This document shows, one piece after another, positions 30,963 through 39,105 of a stretch of DNA of 43,569 nt. Below the pieces are notes generated by a model. The model saw only the letters and a program-made list of their open reading frames with translations, was not told the origin of the DNA and did not search any database. Position 1 is the stretch's first letter. Every line of letters starts with the position of its first letter. Source of the stretch: an uncultured Saprospiraceae bacterium (GTDB lineage: Bacteria; Bacteroidota; Bacteroidia; Chitinophagales; Saprospiraceae); NCBI GenBank assembly GCA_937961455.1, contig CALGNN010000126.1, positions 1 to 43,569 of the forward strand. Reading direction: 5' to 3'. A program made the position numbers and the translations under genes.

Positions 30963-33182
30963 ATGTCGATTCTTGTCCAAAACGATAGAAATTTTGCCTT
31001 GTCAAATCGTTATTTTAGTTATGTAATATCCGTAGAAGAGCAAGATATATTAAGGCAAAAATATTACGGCCCTCCATTGGCTAAACCTTGGGAAGTATTG
31101 CCTGTAAATCCAAAATTACACAGAGAACTTTCATCTAGTTTTGAAGGAATTAAAAATCTAAATTTGAATGAAGCCTTGCTAGAGTATCCAACTTATGGCC
31201 GCTCTGATTATAGACTTCCAGCCTTTCATGCGCAGAATAGTGATGGGAATTCCATTTTTTCATTTCACTACAAATCCTACAAAATTTTAAAAGACAAACC
31301 TGAACTCAAAGGCTTGCCTTCAGCTCGAGGTGGAGATTCTGAGACCTTAATGATTTGCTTAGAAGACCAGCATTGGAATATTACATTAGAATTACGATAT
31401 ACCATCTATGAACATTATGGAGTCTTGGCAAAGTCGTCAAGATTTCTTAATAAGGGCATGCATGATATTACCATTCAAAGGCTAGCCTCTTCTTCTATTG
31501 GATTGCCAGCAAAGGATTATGAACTGCTTCATTTTTATGGAACATGGTCCCGAGAATTCAATGAAGAACGGATCAATATGCCAAGGGGAAGATTTGTAAT
31601 TGATAGTTCTCGAGGAAGCTCAAGTGCAGCACATAATCCATTTCTGGCAGTAATGGAAATAGATACATCAGAAGATCATGGTCATGTCTATGCAAGCACT
31701 TTAGTTTATAGTGGGAATTTTGCCATCTCAGCTGAGAAGGGTGAATTTGAGGATGTACGAATTATAGCTGGAATTAATCCTTTTGATTTTAGATGGAATT
31801 TGAAAGCAGGCCAGCAAATTGATACACCAGAGGCACTCCATGTTTTTAGTGAAAATGGTTTAACTGGTATGAGTCATCAATGGCATCAGTTTATTAGAGA
31901 TCGCATTTCACCTGCAAGATTTAAGAATGAAAGTAGACCTTCATTTTTAAATACTTGGGAGGCTTGTTATTTTGACGTGAATGCTAAAAAGATATTAGAG
32001 CTTGCCGATCAAGCTATAGTGCTTGGAGTAGAGATGCTCGTTTTAGATGATGGGTGGTTTAAGGGGCGAAATGATGATACAAGTTCTCTTGGTGATTGGG
32101 AAGCTGACAAAAAGAAGTTTCCTTCTGGTATTGAACAGCTCGCAAAAGATGTACAAGCGAAAGGTTTAAAATTTGGGCTATGGTTCGAACCTGAAATGGT
32201 GAATCCTGAAAGTGATTTGCATCGGAATCATCCAGATTGGATATTACATGTGCCAGCAAGAAAATCTTCCTTGGGTCGAAATCAGTTGACACTTGATCTT
32301 TCTCAGTCAGTTGTTGGAGATTATCTCTTTGAAAAAATAAGTGAAATACTTTCATGTGGTTTTATTGATTATGTGAAGTGGGATATGAATCGGTGTATGA
32401 CAGAAATTGGATCAAACCAGCTTCCTGCTATTCAGCAGGGAGAAATTGCACATAGGTATATATTGGGATTGTATGCCTTATTAGACAAACTCACAAAAGC
32501 CTTCCCTTCAATACTCTTTGAAAATTGCGCTAGTGGTGGAAATCGTTTTGACCTGGGAATGCTTTCGTTTTTTCCTCAAACATGGACAAGTGATATGTGT
32601 GATCCAATTGGACGACTAGAAATTGTAAATGGAGCTTCCTACTTATTTCCCAATGATGTGATGGCAGCTTATATTGGACCCTCACCAAATCATCAAAATG
32701 GAAGAATCAGTTCTATTAAGTCAAGATATCTAGCAGGTTTCTTTTGCGCATCAAGGGGAATCTCACTTGATATCCCAAACTTAGAAAAAGAAGAGATTGA
32801 CAAAATTAAAGAATACATTGCTTTTACCAATTTCACTAGCCAAGAAATGCTTGGTGGTAGTTTTTACAGATTGCTAAAGGAGCCGCATAAATTTTGTTGG
32901 CAATTTATTACCTCTGATGCTTCCAAAGTGTATCTTCTGTATTTTCATATACTCGCTGCAACTAATATGTCAATTCCTAGAGTACGTTTAAAGGGATTGA
33001 ATTCCAAAAGCCAATATTACTTAAAACAAGAAGATTTATTGCTGAGTGGAGACACGCTAATGAAACTTGGCTTTGAGTTACCATTCTTAACTAATGCACC
33101 CAATATAGCTGCACGGGAGGTCCTAAAAAGAGATTTTGTTGGAATGCTGTATGAGTTTCAAATAAAAGACACGCCTCAATAA
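30963..33182 (+). CDS. Alpha-galactosidase, glycoside hydrolase family 36
   Basis: The 739-residue enzyme has the GH36 plan: an N-terminal beta-supersandwich (about 1-300) then the catalytic barrel with VLDDGWF, GLWFEPEMVNPES, the nucleophile Asp474 in DYVKWDMNR, LFENCASGGNRFDLG and the acid/base Asp544 in TSDMCDPIGR, followed by a C-terminal beta domain. It has no signal peptide, so cleavage of terminal alpha-galactose takes place in the cytoplasm after import. The gene is divergent from the symporter operon and is followed, 124 bases on, by the regulator gene. Length is normal for bacterial GH36. Confidence 0.95.
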   Translation: MSILVQNDRNFALSNRYFSYVISVEEQDILRQKYYGPPLAKPWEVLPVNPKLHRELSSSFEGIKNLNLNEALLEYPTYGRSDYRLPAFHAQNSDGNSIFSFHYKSYKILKDKPELKGLPSARGGDSETLMICLEDQHWNITLELRYTIYEHYGVLAKSSRFLNKGMHDITIQRLASSSIGLPAKDYELLHFYGTWSREFNEERINMPRGRFVIDSSRGSSSAAHNPFLAVMEIDTSEDHGHVYASTLVYSGNFAISAEKGEFEDVRIIAGINPFDFRWNLKAGQQIDTPEALHVFSENGLTGMSHQWHQFIRDRISPARFKNESRPSFLNTWEACYFDVNAKKILELADQAIVLGVEMLVLDDGWFKGRNDDTSSLGDWEADKKKFPSGIEQLAKDVQAKGLKFGLWFEPEMVNPESDLHRNHPDWILHVPARKSSLGRNQLTLDLSQSVVGDYLFEKISEILSCGFIDYVKWDMNRCMTEIGSNQLPAIQQGEIAHRYILGLYALLDKLTKAFPSILFENCASGGNRFDLGMLSFFPQTWTSDMCDPIGRLEIVNGASYLFPNDVMAAYIGPSPNHQNGRISSIKSRYLAGFFCASRGISLDIPNLEKEEIDKIKEYIAFTNFTSQEMLGGSFYRLLKEPHKFCWQFITSDASKVYLLYFHILAATNMSIPRVRLKGLNSKSQYYLKQEDLLLSGDTLMKLGFELPFLTNAPNIAAREVLKRDFVGMLYEFQIKDTPQ

Positions 33183-33275
33183 AGCTTTTTTTCTACGGCA
33201 AAAAATAATTTTCAAATAATTTTATCATTCAAATGGGATTGTTCTCAGAATATCTTATTATTGTATAATTCAAAA

Positions 33276-33300
33276 TAGTACAGTATAGTACAGTACAGTT
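33276..33300 (+). repeat. Tandem 10-bp repeats, probable operator before the GntR-type regulator
   Basis: TAGTACAGTA occurs twice in perfect tandem (33276-33285 and 33286-33295), followed by a partial CAGTT. The 10-base period places the copies on the same face of the helix. A near-consensus -7 box TATTATTG (33256-33263) lies just upstream, so the repeats would cover the start of transcription of the regulator gene whose ATG is at 33307. This suggests autoregulation. The binding protein is inferred. Confidence 0.5.
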
Positions 33301-33306
33301 GCAAAC

Positions 33307-34320
33307 ATGACCCTTATTTCTAAAATTGAAGTCCTGAATGATCTAAATGCTTTAACGAAGCAAGAAAAAATAGTCAATGGGATTATTGAAAGCATTAGAG
33401 ATCAAACCTTGAATCAAGGTGATATGCTTCCATCTGTAAATGAACTGTCTAATAAACTGGGATTCTCTAGGGAGACTGTTGTCAAAGCTTATCAAAATTT
33501 AAAAGAGAAAGGCATAGTTGCATCCAAGCATGGATTGGGATTTTTCATTAGTGGGAGTGTACTAGATCAGAAACTGAGAATTGCGATTGTGCTATATGGC
33601 TTCCAATCCTTCCAACAAGATTTTTATAATGCTTTTCGCAAAGAGTTGGGCCCACAATATCACTTAGATGTATATTTTCATCACAACAATCTTCAAATGT
33701 ATCGTTCCATTTTGAGCAGTATTAGGTTGAAGTATGGCAAGTATGTGATTGCTCCTATCCAAAATGAAGAAGCTAAAAATAGTTTGAGTGGTTTTCCAGA
33801 TGATAAGCTTTTAATCATTGATAGATACCAAGAATTAGGTGATGGTGTTTCATACATCTCACAAGAATTTGAAATGTCTTTGTCTATAGTTTTTGAAAAA
33901 CTAGAAAAGCGCATTTTAGAATTTAAGCATTGGGTACTGTTCTATAGAGATGATGTAGATTATCCAGAAGGTATTTACAAATCATTCATGAGTTTTTGCA
34001 AAAGCCATCATATTCAGCCAAAAATTTATAAAGAATTTGAAGATTTGAAACTAGAAGAAAATCACTTCTACTTCACTGTGGGAGATGCGGATTTATGGTT
34101 GCTTTTAAAGCAGGCAAAACAACAGGATTTAAAATTAGGGAAGGACATTGGGATTTTATCTCATAATGATTCACCTGTGAAGGAAATTATTTCTGGAGGG
34201 ATCACCACCTTTTCTACAGACTTTAAACTAATGGGCCGAAAGGCTGCCAAGAGTATAAAAGATATTGATCAGATCAAGGAGATAACACCTTGCTTACTGA
34301 TCAGAAGAAACTCACTTTAA
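33307..34320 (+). CDS. GntR-type transcriptional regulator with periplasmic-binding-like sugar domain
   Basis: The 337-residue protein has an N-terminal winged helix (about 15-85: QGDMLPSVNELSNKLGFSRETVVKAYQNLKEKGIVASKHGLGFFI). The effector domain (about 90-337: IAIVLYGFQSFQQDFYNAF, YVIAPIQNEEA, LLIIDRY, DIGILSHNDSPVKEIISGGITTFSTDF, MGRKAAKSI) has the LacI/periplasmic-binding fold, as in AraR-like hybrids. It is therefore a sugar-responsive repressor or activator, presumably of this galactoside locus. It lies between GH36 and susC, and the tandem repeats before its start are likely sites for it. Confidence 0.9.
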   Translation: MTLISKIEVLNDLNALTKQEKIVNGIIESIRDQTLNQGDMLPSVNELSNKLGFSRETVVKAYQNLKEKGIVASKHGLGFFISGSVLDQKLRIAIVLYGFQSFQQDFYNAFRKELGPQYHLDVYFHHNNLQMYRSILSSIRLKYGKYVIAPIQNEEAKNSLSGFPDDKLLIIDRYQELGDGVSYISQEFEMSLSIVFEKLEKRILEFKHWVLFYRDDVDYPEGIYKSFMSFCKSHHIQPKIYKEFEDLKLEENHFYFTVGDADLWLLLKQAKQQDLKLGKDIGILSHNDSPVKEIISGGITTFSTDFKLMGRKAAKSIKDIDQIKEITPCLLIRRNSL

Positions 34321-34329
34321 TTTACTAAA

Positions 34330-34359
34330 AGCAATGATTGCGCAACACCACTCATTGCT
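34330..34359 (+). promoter_or_regulatory. Inverted repeat between the regulator gene and susC
   Basis: AGCAATGA (34330-34337) and TCATTGCT (34352-34359) form a perfect 8-bp inverted repeat around a 14-base centre that itself begins with the palindrome TTGCGCAA. No T-run follows, so it is not a simple terminator. It may be an operator or a leader hairpin for susC. It ends 16 bases before the preferred susC ATG. Confidence 0.4.
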
Positions 34360-34375
34360 GATTAAACTTTCGATT

Positions 34376-37300
34376 ATGAAATATGACATGTACAAAAAAA
34401 GGAACTCAGCTCCTTTGCGGCTTTTAAAAGCACTGAGTGTTCTGATCATTTTGATGAGCACTTGTATACTCTCTTACGCACAAACTATCGAGGGAACCGT
34501 CCTTGATGAAACTGGAAGCCCAGTGATAGGTGCAAACATTACCGTCCCTGGAACTACAACTGGAACGGTTACTGATTTCGATGGCAAATTTAGCTTAGAT
34601 GTACCTGAGGGAACAAAAAGTGTTGTCATCTCCTACATTGGATACCAATCAAGAGAATTGGTTTTGGATGGTAGCTCTAACTATGCTATTAGTCTTACGA
34701 ATGATAATGAACTGCTAGATGAGGTCGTAGTTATTGGCTACGGCGTACAAAGAAAAAGCGACCTAGTAGGTTCTGTTGCTTCCTTAGATGGAAAGGACAT
34801 TCAAACACTGGCTGTGGGAAATCCTACTTCTGCACTGCAAGGTAAAATGGCTGGAATACAAATTGAAAACAACGGAGGTGCACCTGGTGGTGCGGCGAAT
34901 GTTTTTGTAAGAGGAGTTAGTTCTCTAACAAACTCTTTCCCATTATATGTCATAGATGGAACATTCGCAGATAATATGAATTACCTAAACCCAAAGGATA
35001 TTGAATCCATTGAGGTTTTAAAGGATGCATCCTCTGCTGCTATTTATGGTTCACGAGCTGCTAATGGTGTTGTAATCATTACAACTAAAAATGGATCGTC
35101 AGACGGTACTACTAAAATCAGCCTTGACTTGAGAGCTGGGGTTGAAGGACCTTCAAAGATGCTTGAGCTTTTAGATGGTCCACAATTCGTGCAATATAGA
35201 AATCAACTAGAGGCAAATGATAATACAGGATTTGTAATGCCATCTGGTCTTCCTAGTACAGACTGGCAAGATCTTTCGCTGAATTCAGGCGGTATTCAGG
35301 ATTACGGTCTGTCACTATCAGGTGGTTCTGAGACTGCTAAATTTTATATTTCTGGAAACTATTTTGATCAAGATGGAATTTTGGTGGGTTCAGGATTTAG
35401 GAGACTCAATGGTAGAGTAAATAGCCAATTCAAGTTTGGCAAGCTTACTATAAATGAATCTTTGTCATTGGTTAATGCAGATCTACAAGAAAATAATTGG
35501 TTTGGATTTGATGGTGCAACTGCTCCCATCCTTGCACAGAATGTTCCTGGGAATGATGGAGGGTTTGAAGCGCCCAGTTTTGAATTGCACAATTTTGGAG
35601 GCCTCAACAAGTATGGTCTGGCTAGTTTGGAAGACAATAATCTTAATACGAAGAATGTATTTGGAAATGTGAATTTTAACTATGAACTCACAGAAAACTT
35701 ATCAGTTAAATTGAATTACGGAGTTGATTATATCAATCGTCATGCAAGATCATTTACTCCAACTTATTTTATGAGTAATTCAGATGCAGTAATTAATGTA
35801 AATGAACAGAATGACTTAACTGAAGTCAGAGGAGAAACACTATTAACCGTATGGGAACCTACACTTTCTTATAATTTGGATCTGCGAAATAATGGAAACT
35901 TAAATGCTGTAATTGGATATACTGAACAAAAAATTGATTCCAAAAACATTGGTATCTACGTTCAAGGTTTACCAAGTAATGGAATCCAAGTAACAGGAGC
36001 AGCGGCTCCTTCGAATGTTCAAAATATTGGAGGTGTGAGTAATGTAAGTGGCTTGAAGTCAGTCTTTGGAAGATTGAATTACAACCATGCAGATAAATAC
36101 TTGTTGCAATTTACCATGAGAAGAGATGCTTCTTCAAAATTTGCTCCTGAGTTTAGAGTTGGATATTTCCCTTCTGTTTCTGCAGCATGGAAATTACATA
36201 ATGAACCATTCTTTAACATTGAAGCAATTAATAGATTAAAGATTAGAGCGGGATACGGTACTTTAGGTTCTCAAAATATTCCTGATTATTCATACCAATC
36301 TGTTTTCGGTCTAACATCTAATACATCATTCGGAGGTGTAGTAGCAGCAGGATATGCACAAACACAATTTGCATTGGAAGATTTAAAATGGGAAGAAGCA
36401 CAAACAACAAATATTGGCGCGGATGTCGGTTTGTTAGAAGATAAGTTAAGCTTCAGTGCAGAATATTATGTGAAGAATGTAAAAGATGTTTTAGTCGGTG
36501 TAAACATTCCTTCAACTGCTGGAACATCATTACCTGTCATTCGTAATGCAGGATCAATCCAGAATTCTGGTTTTGAATTTGATGCGATTTATAAGGGAGG
36601 AAATTCTTCTGCTTTTAAATATCAGTTAGGCTTCAATTTAGGAACATTCAATTCTGTAATTACAGAATTACCTAATCCAATCATTGGACCTTCAACAAGT
36701 GAAGATTTGACAAGAGTTAATAGATTTATTGAAGGCGAAGCTCCTGGGGTTTATTGGGGATTTATTGTTGATGGTGTCTATGCTGATCAAGCTGCAATTG
36801 ACGCAGATGTAAATATCTCAAATGATCCTGTCAGAAAATCATTAGTGCAACCAGGTGATTTTATTAGAAGAGACATTAATGGTGACGGCGTGGTAGATGC
36901 AGAAGATCAAACTGTACTAGGAGATCCAACACCTGATTTTATTTACGGAATCAATTTTTCAGGATCATTCAATAAATTGGATTTTGGTGTATTTTTTAAT
37001 GGTGTGCAAGGAAATGAAATTTATAATTTGAATAAATTTTATAACATCTTTTGGGCTGATGATAATAAATTGTCTACAGTGCTTGATGCATGGACTCCAA
37101 CAAATACCAACACAGATATTCCAAGAGCGACAAGTTTGGATCAAGCTGAGAATAGAGCACCGAGTTCCTTCTTTGTAGAGGATGGATCCTATTTAAGATT
37201 GAGAACTTTAGAATTAGGTTATACCATTGATCCATCAATCATGCCTTCACTTTCTGGATTAAGAATTTTTGTGTCTGGACAAAATCTTTTGACCATTACA

Positions 37301-37474
37301 GGCTACTCTGGATATGATCCAGATGTTTCTTCAACCAATGGAGGACGAGCAAATAGAGATACAGGATTTTATGGTAATCGTACGAATGTGAATCCACTCT
37401 TAGGGCGTGGATTGGACGCAAGAGCTTATCCAAATGCGAGAGGATTTATGTTTGGTATTCAAGCTAATTTCTAA
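34376..37474 (+). CDS. susC: SusC/RagA-type TonB-dependent outer-membrane transporter
   Basis: The roughly 1030-residue outer-membrane protein has a signal peptide (LLKALSVLIILMSTCILSYAQ), a carboxypeptidase-regulatory-like domain (TIEGTVLDETGSPVIGANI), the SusC hallmark LLDEVVVIGYGVQRKSDLVGSV at the TonB box/plug border, plug text VFVRGVSSLTNSFPLYVIDG and IEVLKDASSAAIYGSRAANGVVIITTKNG, and a 22-strand barrel ending in a terminal aromatic residue (FGIQANF). With the SusD lipoprotein encoded next, it forms a TonB-powered pedal-bin importer, here probably for a galactoside. ATG codons at 34376 and 34388 both fit; one at 34334 would add 14 unlikely residues. Confidence 0.95.
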   Translation: MKYDMYKKRNSAPLRLLKALSVLIILMSTCILSYAQTIEGTVLDETGSPVIGANITVPGTTTGTVTDFDGKFSLDVPEGTKSVVISYIGYQSRELVLDGSSNYAISLTNDNELLDEVVVIGYGVQRKSDLVGSVASLDGKDIQTLAVGNPTSALQGKMAGIQIENNGGAPGGAANVFVRGVSSLTNSFPLYVIDGTFADNMNYLNPKDIESIEVLKDASSAAIYGSRAANGVVIITTKNGSSDGTTKISLDLRAGVEGPSKMLELLDGPQFVQYRNQLEANDNTGFVMPSGLPSTDWQDLSLNSGGIQDYGLSLSGGSETAKFYISGNYFDQDGILVGSGFRRLNGRVNSQFKFGKLTINESLSLVNADLQENNWFGFDGATAPILAQNVPGNDGGFEAPSFELHNFGGLNKYGLASLEDNNLNTKNVFGNVNFNYELTENLSVKLNYGVDYINRHARSFTPTYFMSNSDAVINVNEQNDLTEVRGETLLTVWEPTLSYNLDLRNNGNLNAVIGYTEQKIDSKNIGIYVQGLPSNGIQVTGAAAPSNVQNIGGVSNVSGLKSVFGRLNYNHADKYLLQFTMRRDASSKFAPEFRVGYFPSVSAAWKLHNEPFFNIEAINRLKIRAGYGTLGSQNIPDYSYQSVFGLTSNTSFGGVVAAGYAQTQFALEDLKWEEAQTTNIGADVGLLEDKLSFSAEYYVKNVKDVLVGVNIPSTAGTSLPVIRNAGSIQNSGFEFDAIYKGGNSSAFKYQLGFNLGTFNSVITELPNPIIGPSTSEDLTRVNRFIEGEAPGVYWGFIVDGVYADQAAIDADVNISNDPVRKSLVQPGDFIRRDINGDGVVDAEDQTVLGDPTPDFIYGINFSGSFNKLDFGVFFNGVQGNEIYNLNKFYNIFWADDNKLSTVLDAWTPTNTNTDIPRATSLDQAENRAPSSFFVEDGSYLRLRTLELGYTIDPSIMPSLSGLRIFVSGQNLLTITGYSGYDPDVSSTNGGRANRDTGFYGNRTNVNPLLGRGLDARAYPNARGFMFGIQANF

Positions 37475-37492
37475 CATCTTAATATTAATAAA

Positions 37493-39043
37493 ATGAAAAT
37501 GAACAAGTTTTTCAAAACCATATGTTGCTTGATGTTAGTCATGACACTAACCCAAAGTTGCAACGAAGATCTTTTAGATCAAGTAAATACCAATACCGTT
37601 TCTACAGGTAATTTTTGGCAAACTGAATCTGATGCACAAAATGCAGTAAACGGAATGTATCATCCCATAACGAATACTTTCTTCTGGGGAAGAATAATTC
37701 ACACTAGCGCTATGTTACGATCGGATGTATTCAACATTAGACCCTTTGGTGTAAATACTGCAATGTCGACCTTACAAGGAACACCTGGAGTGGCAAGGTG
37801 GGCTACTGAGATTTGGCAAGAGCCTTTCAAAACCATTTACAGAGCGAATGCTATCATAGAAAATGTTGGGAGTGAAATTCCAAATGCAGATTCCTATGTA
37901 GGCCAAGCTTATTTTATGAGAGCCTTTTCTCATTGGTATCTATTAAATCTTTTTGGTAATATTCCTTTAATTACGAATACACCTCAAACAGATGAGGACT
38001 TCTTTCCTTCACAGGCTTCACAAGATGCAGTATGGGATCAGATTATTGCTGACCTAGCGGAGGCACAAGCTAAATTGCCAGAGTCTTGGTCTGGCAATGA
38101 TGCAGGTAGACCTACAAAAGGATCAGCTGTGGCTTTAAGAGCTAAGTCTCATTTATACAGAGGGAATTGGGCAAATGCAGAAGCTGACTTTCGGACAGTA
38201 ATCAATAGCAATCAATATAGTTTATTGTCAGAATTAGATTACATGGATAATTTCGGCCAGTTCAACGAAAACAATGCAGAGTCTGTCTTTGAATTACAAT
38301 TTTTAGGTATACAGGCATTTTCATGGGGTGTAGATATTCCAGGAGTAGGTACCATGGGTAATTTTCATATTGATTATGCTCCTCCTACAAAATCTCCAGA
38401 TCAATCACATTTTGTGAATTCTTGGGTGAAAGATTTGTTTGAAGCAAATGGAGAAACCATTAGAAGGGATGCAACTTTGGCTTATGACTATCCTGGATCC
38501 CTGGGTTACGGTGGTGTTGCTTATTTAGATGATTTTGCAGGAGATATTGAGGTCGCAAATAATGATGGTATGGAGCCTATCTTCACCAAAAAATATGCAG
38601 GTCTAGATATAGGAACAAGAGAAAATGTAGATTTCCTAGGAACAAATGTTGGAAACAATTGGAGGATAATTAGATATGCTGACGTACTATTAATGATGGC
38701 TGAAGCATTAAACAATCAAGGAAATACTTCAGAGGCAGAAACTTACTTGAATCAGGTGAGAGCGCGTGCTCAAGTAGCGGCTAAAACTGGTTTGAGTCAA
38801 ACAGAAATGACTCAAGCAATCATTGACGAAAGAGTATTAGAGCTAACAGGTGAAGGACATCGATATTTTGACTTGGTGAGATGGGGTTTAGCTGATGATT
38901 ATATGGGCGCAAACTCCCTACATGGAGATCACCCAAAATCACTAAGTGGTGGGACCTTTACATCTGGAAGAGACGAATACATTTGGATCCCTGTGTCAGA
39001 ACTATCCTCTAATAGTAAGTTGGTGCAAAACCCAGGTTACTAG
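37493..39043 (+). CDS. susD: SusD/RagB-type outer-membrane glycan-binding lipoprotein
   Basis: The 516-residue lipoprotein has the signal LMLVMTLTQSC with acylated Cys, then the SusD fold: TNTVSTGNFWQTESDAQNAVNGMY, the TPR-like GQAYFMRAFSHWYLLNLFGNIPLIT, GRPTKGSAVALRAKSHLYRGNW, and the C-terminal NWRIIRYADVLLMMAEALNNQG and DERVLELTGEGHRYFDLVRWG. It would lie on the cell surface as the lid and ligand-binding partner of the SusC barrel encoded 18 bases upstream. Ligand specificity cannot be read from the sequence; the locus argues for galactosides. Confidence 0.95.
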   Translation: MKMNKFFKTICCLMLVMTLTQSCNEDLLDQVNTNTVSTGNFWQTESDAQNAVNGMYHPITNTFFWGRIIHTSAMLRSDVFNIRPFGVNTAMSTLQGTPGVARWATEIWQEPFKTIYRANAIIENVGSEIPNADSYVGQAYFMRAFSHWYLLNLFGNIPLITNTPQTDEDFFPSQASQDAVWDQIIADLAEAQAKLPESWSGNDAGRPTKGSAVALRAKSHLYRGNWANAEADFRTVINSNQYSLLSELDYMDNFGQFNENNAESVFELQFLGIQAFSWGVDIPGVGTMGNFHIDYAPPTKSPDQSHFVNSWVKDLFEANGETIRRDATLAYDYPGSLGYGGVAYLDDFAGDIEVANNDGMEPIFTKKYAGLDIGTRENVDFLGTNVGNNWRIIRYADVLLMMAEALNNQGNTSEAETYLNQVRARAQVAAKTGLSQTEMTQAIIDERVLELTGEGHRYFDLVRWGLADDYMGANSLHGDHPKSLSGGTFTSGRDEYIWIPVSELSSNSKLVQNPGY

Positions 39044-39070
39044 AAGTTTGTATTTTTATATGTTACAAAT

Positions 39071-39100
39071 TGACCACCCCATTAAGTGGGTGGTCATTAT
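39071..39100 (+). terminator. Hairpin after susD, possible partial terminator
   Basis: TGACCACCC (39071-39079) pairs perfectly with GGGTGGTCA (39088-39096) as a 9-bp GC-rich stem, followed by only a weak T-rich tail (TTATTTC). It lies between susD and the next lipoprotein gene, so it may lower downstream expression relative to susCD rather than stop it, or stabilise the susCD message. Confidence 0.55.
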
Positions 39101-39105
39101 TTCAC

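Noticed and set aside
34334-34375. ATG at 34334 as the start of susC
   Set aside because: The added residues do not look like a signal peptide and the codon is within the inverted repeat; 34376 or 34388 fits better.
39070-39105. TTG at 39070 as the start of the FG-GAP lipoprotein
   Set aside because: It lies in the stem of the hairpin after susD and would put 12 residues before an otherwise ideal lipoprotein signal starting at 39106.
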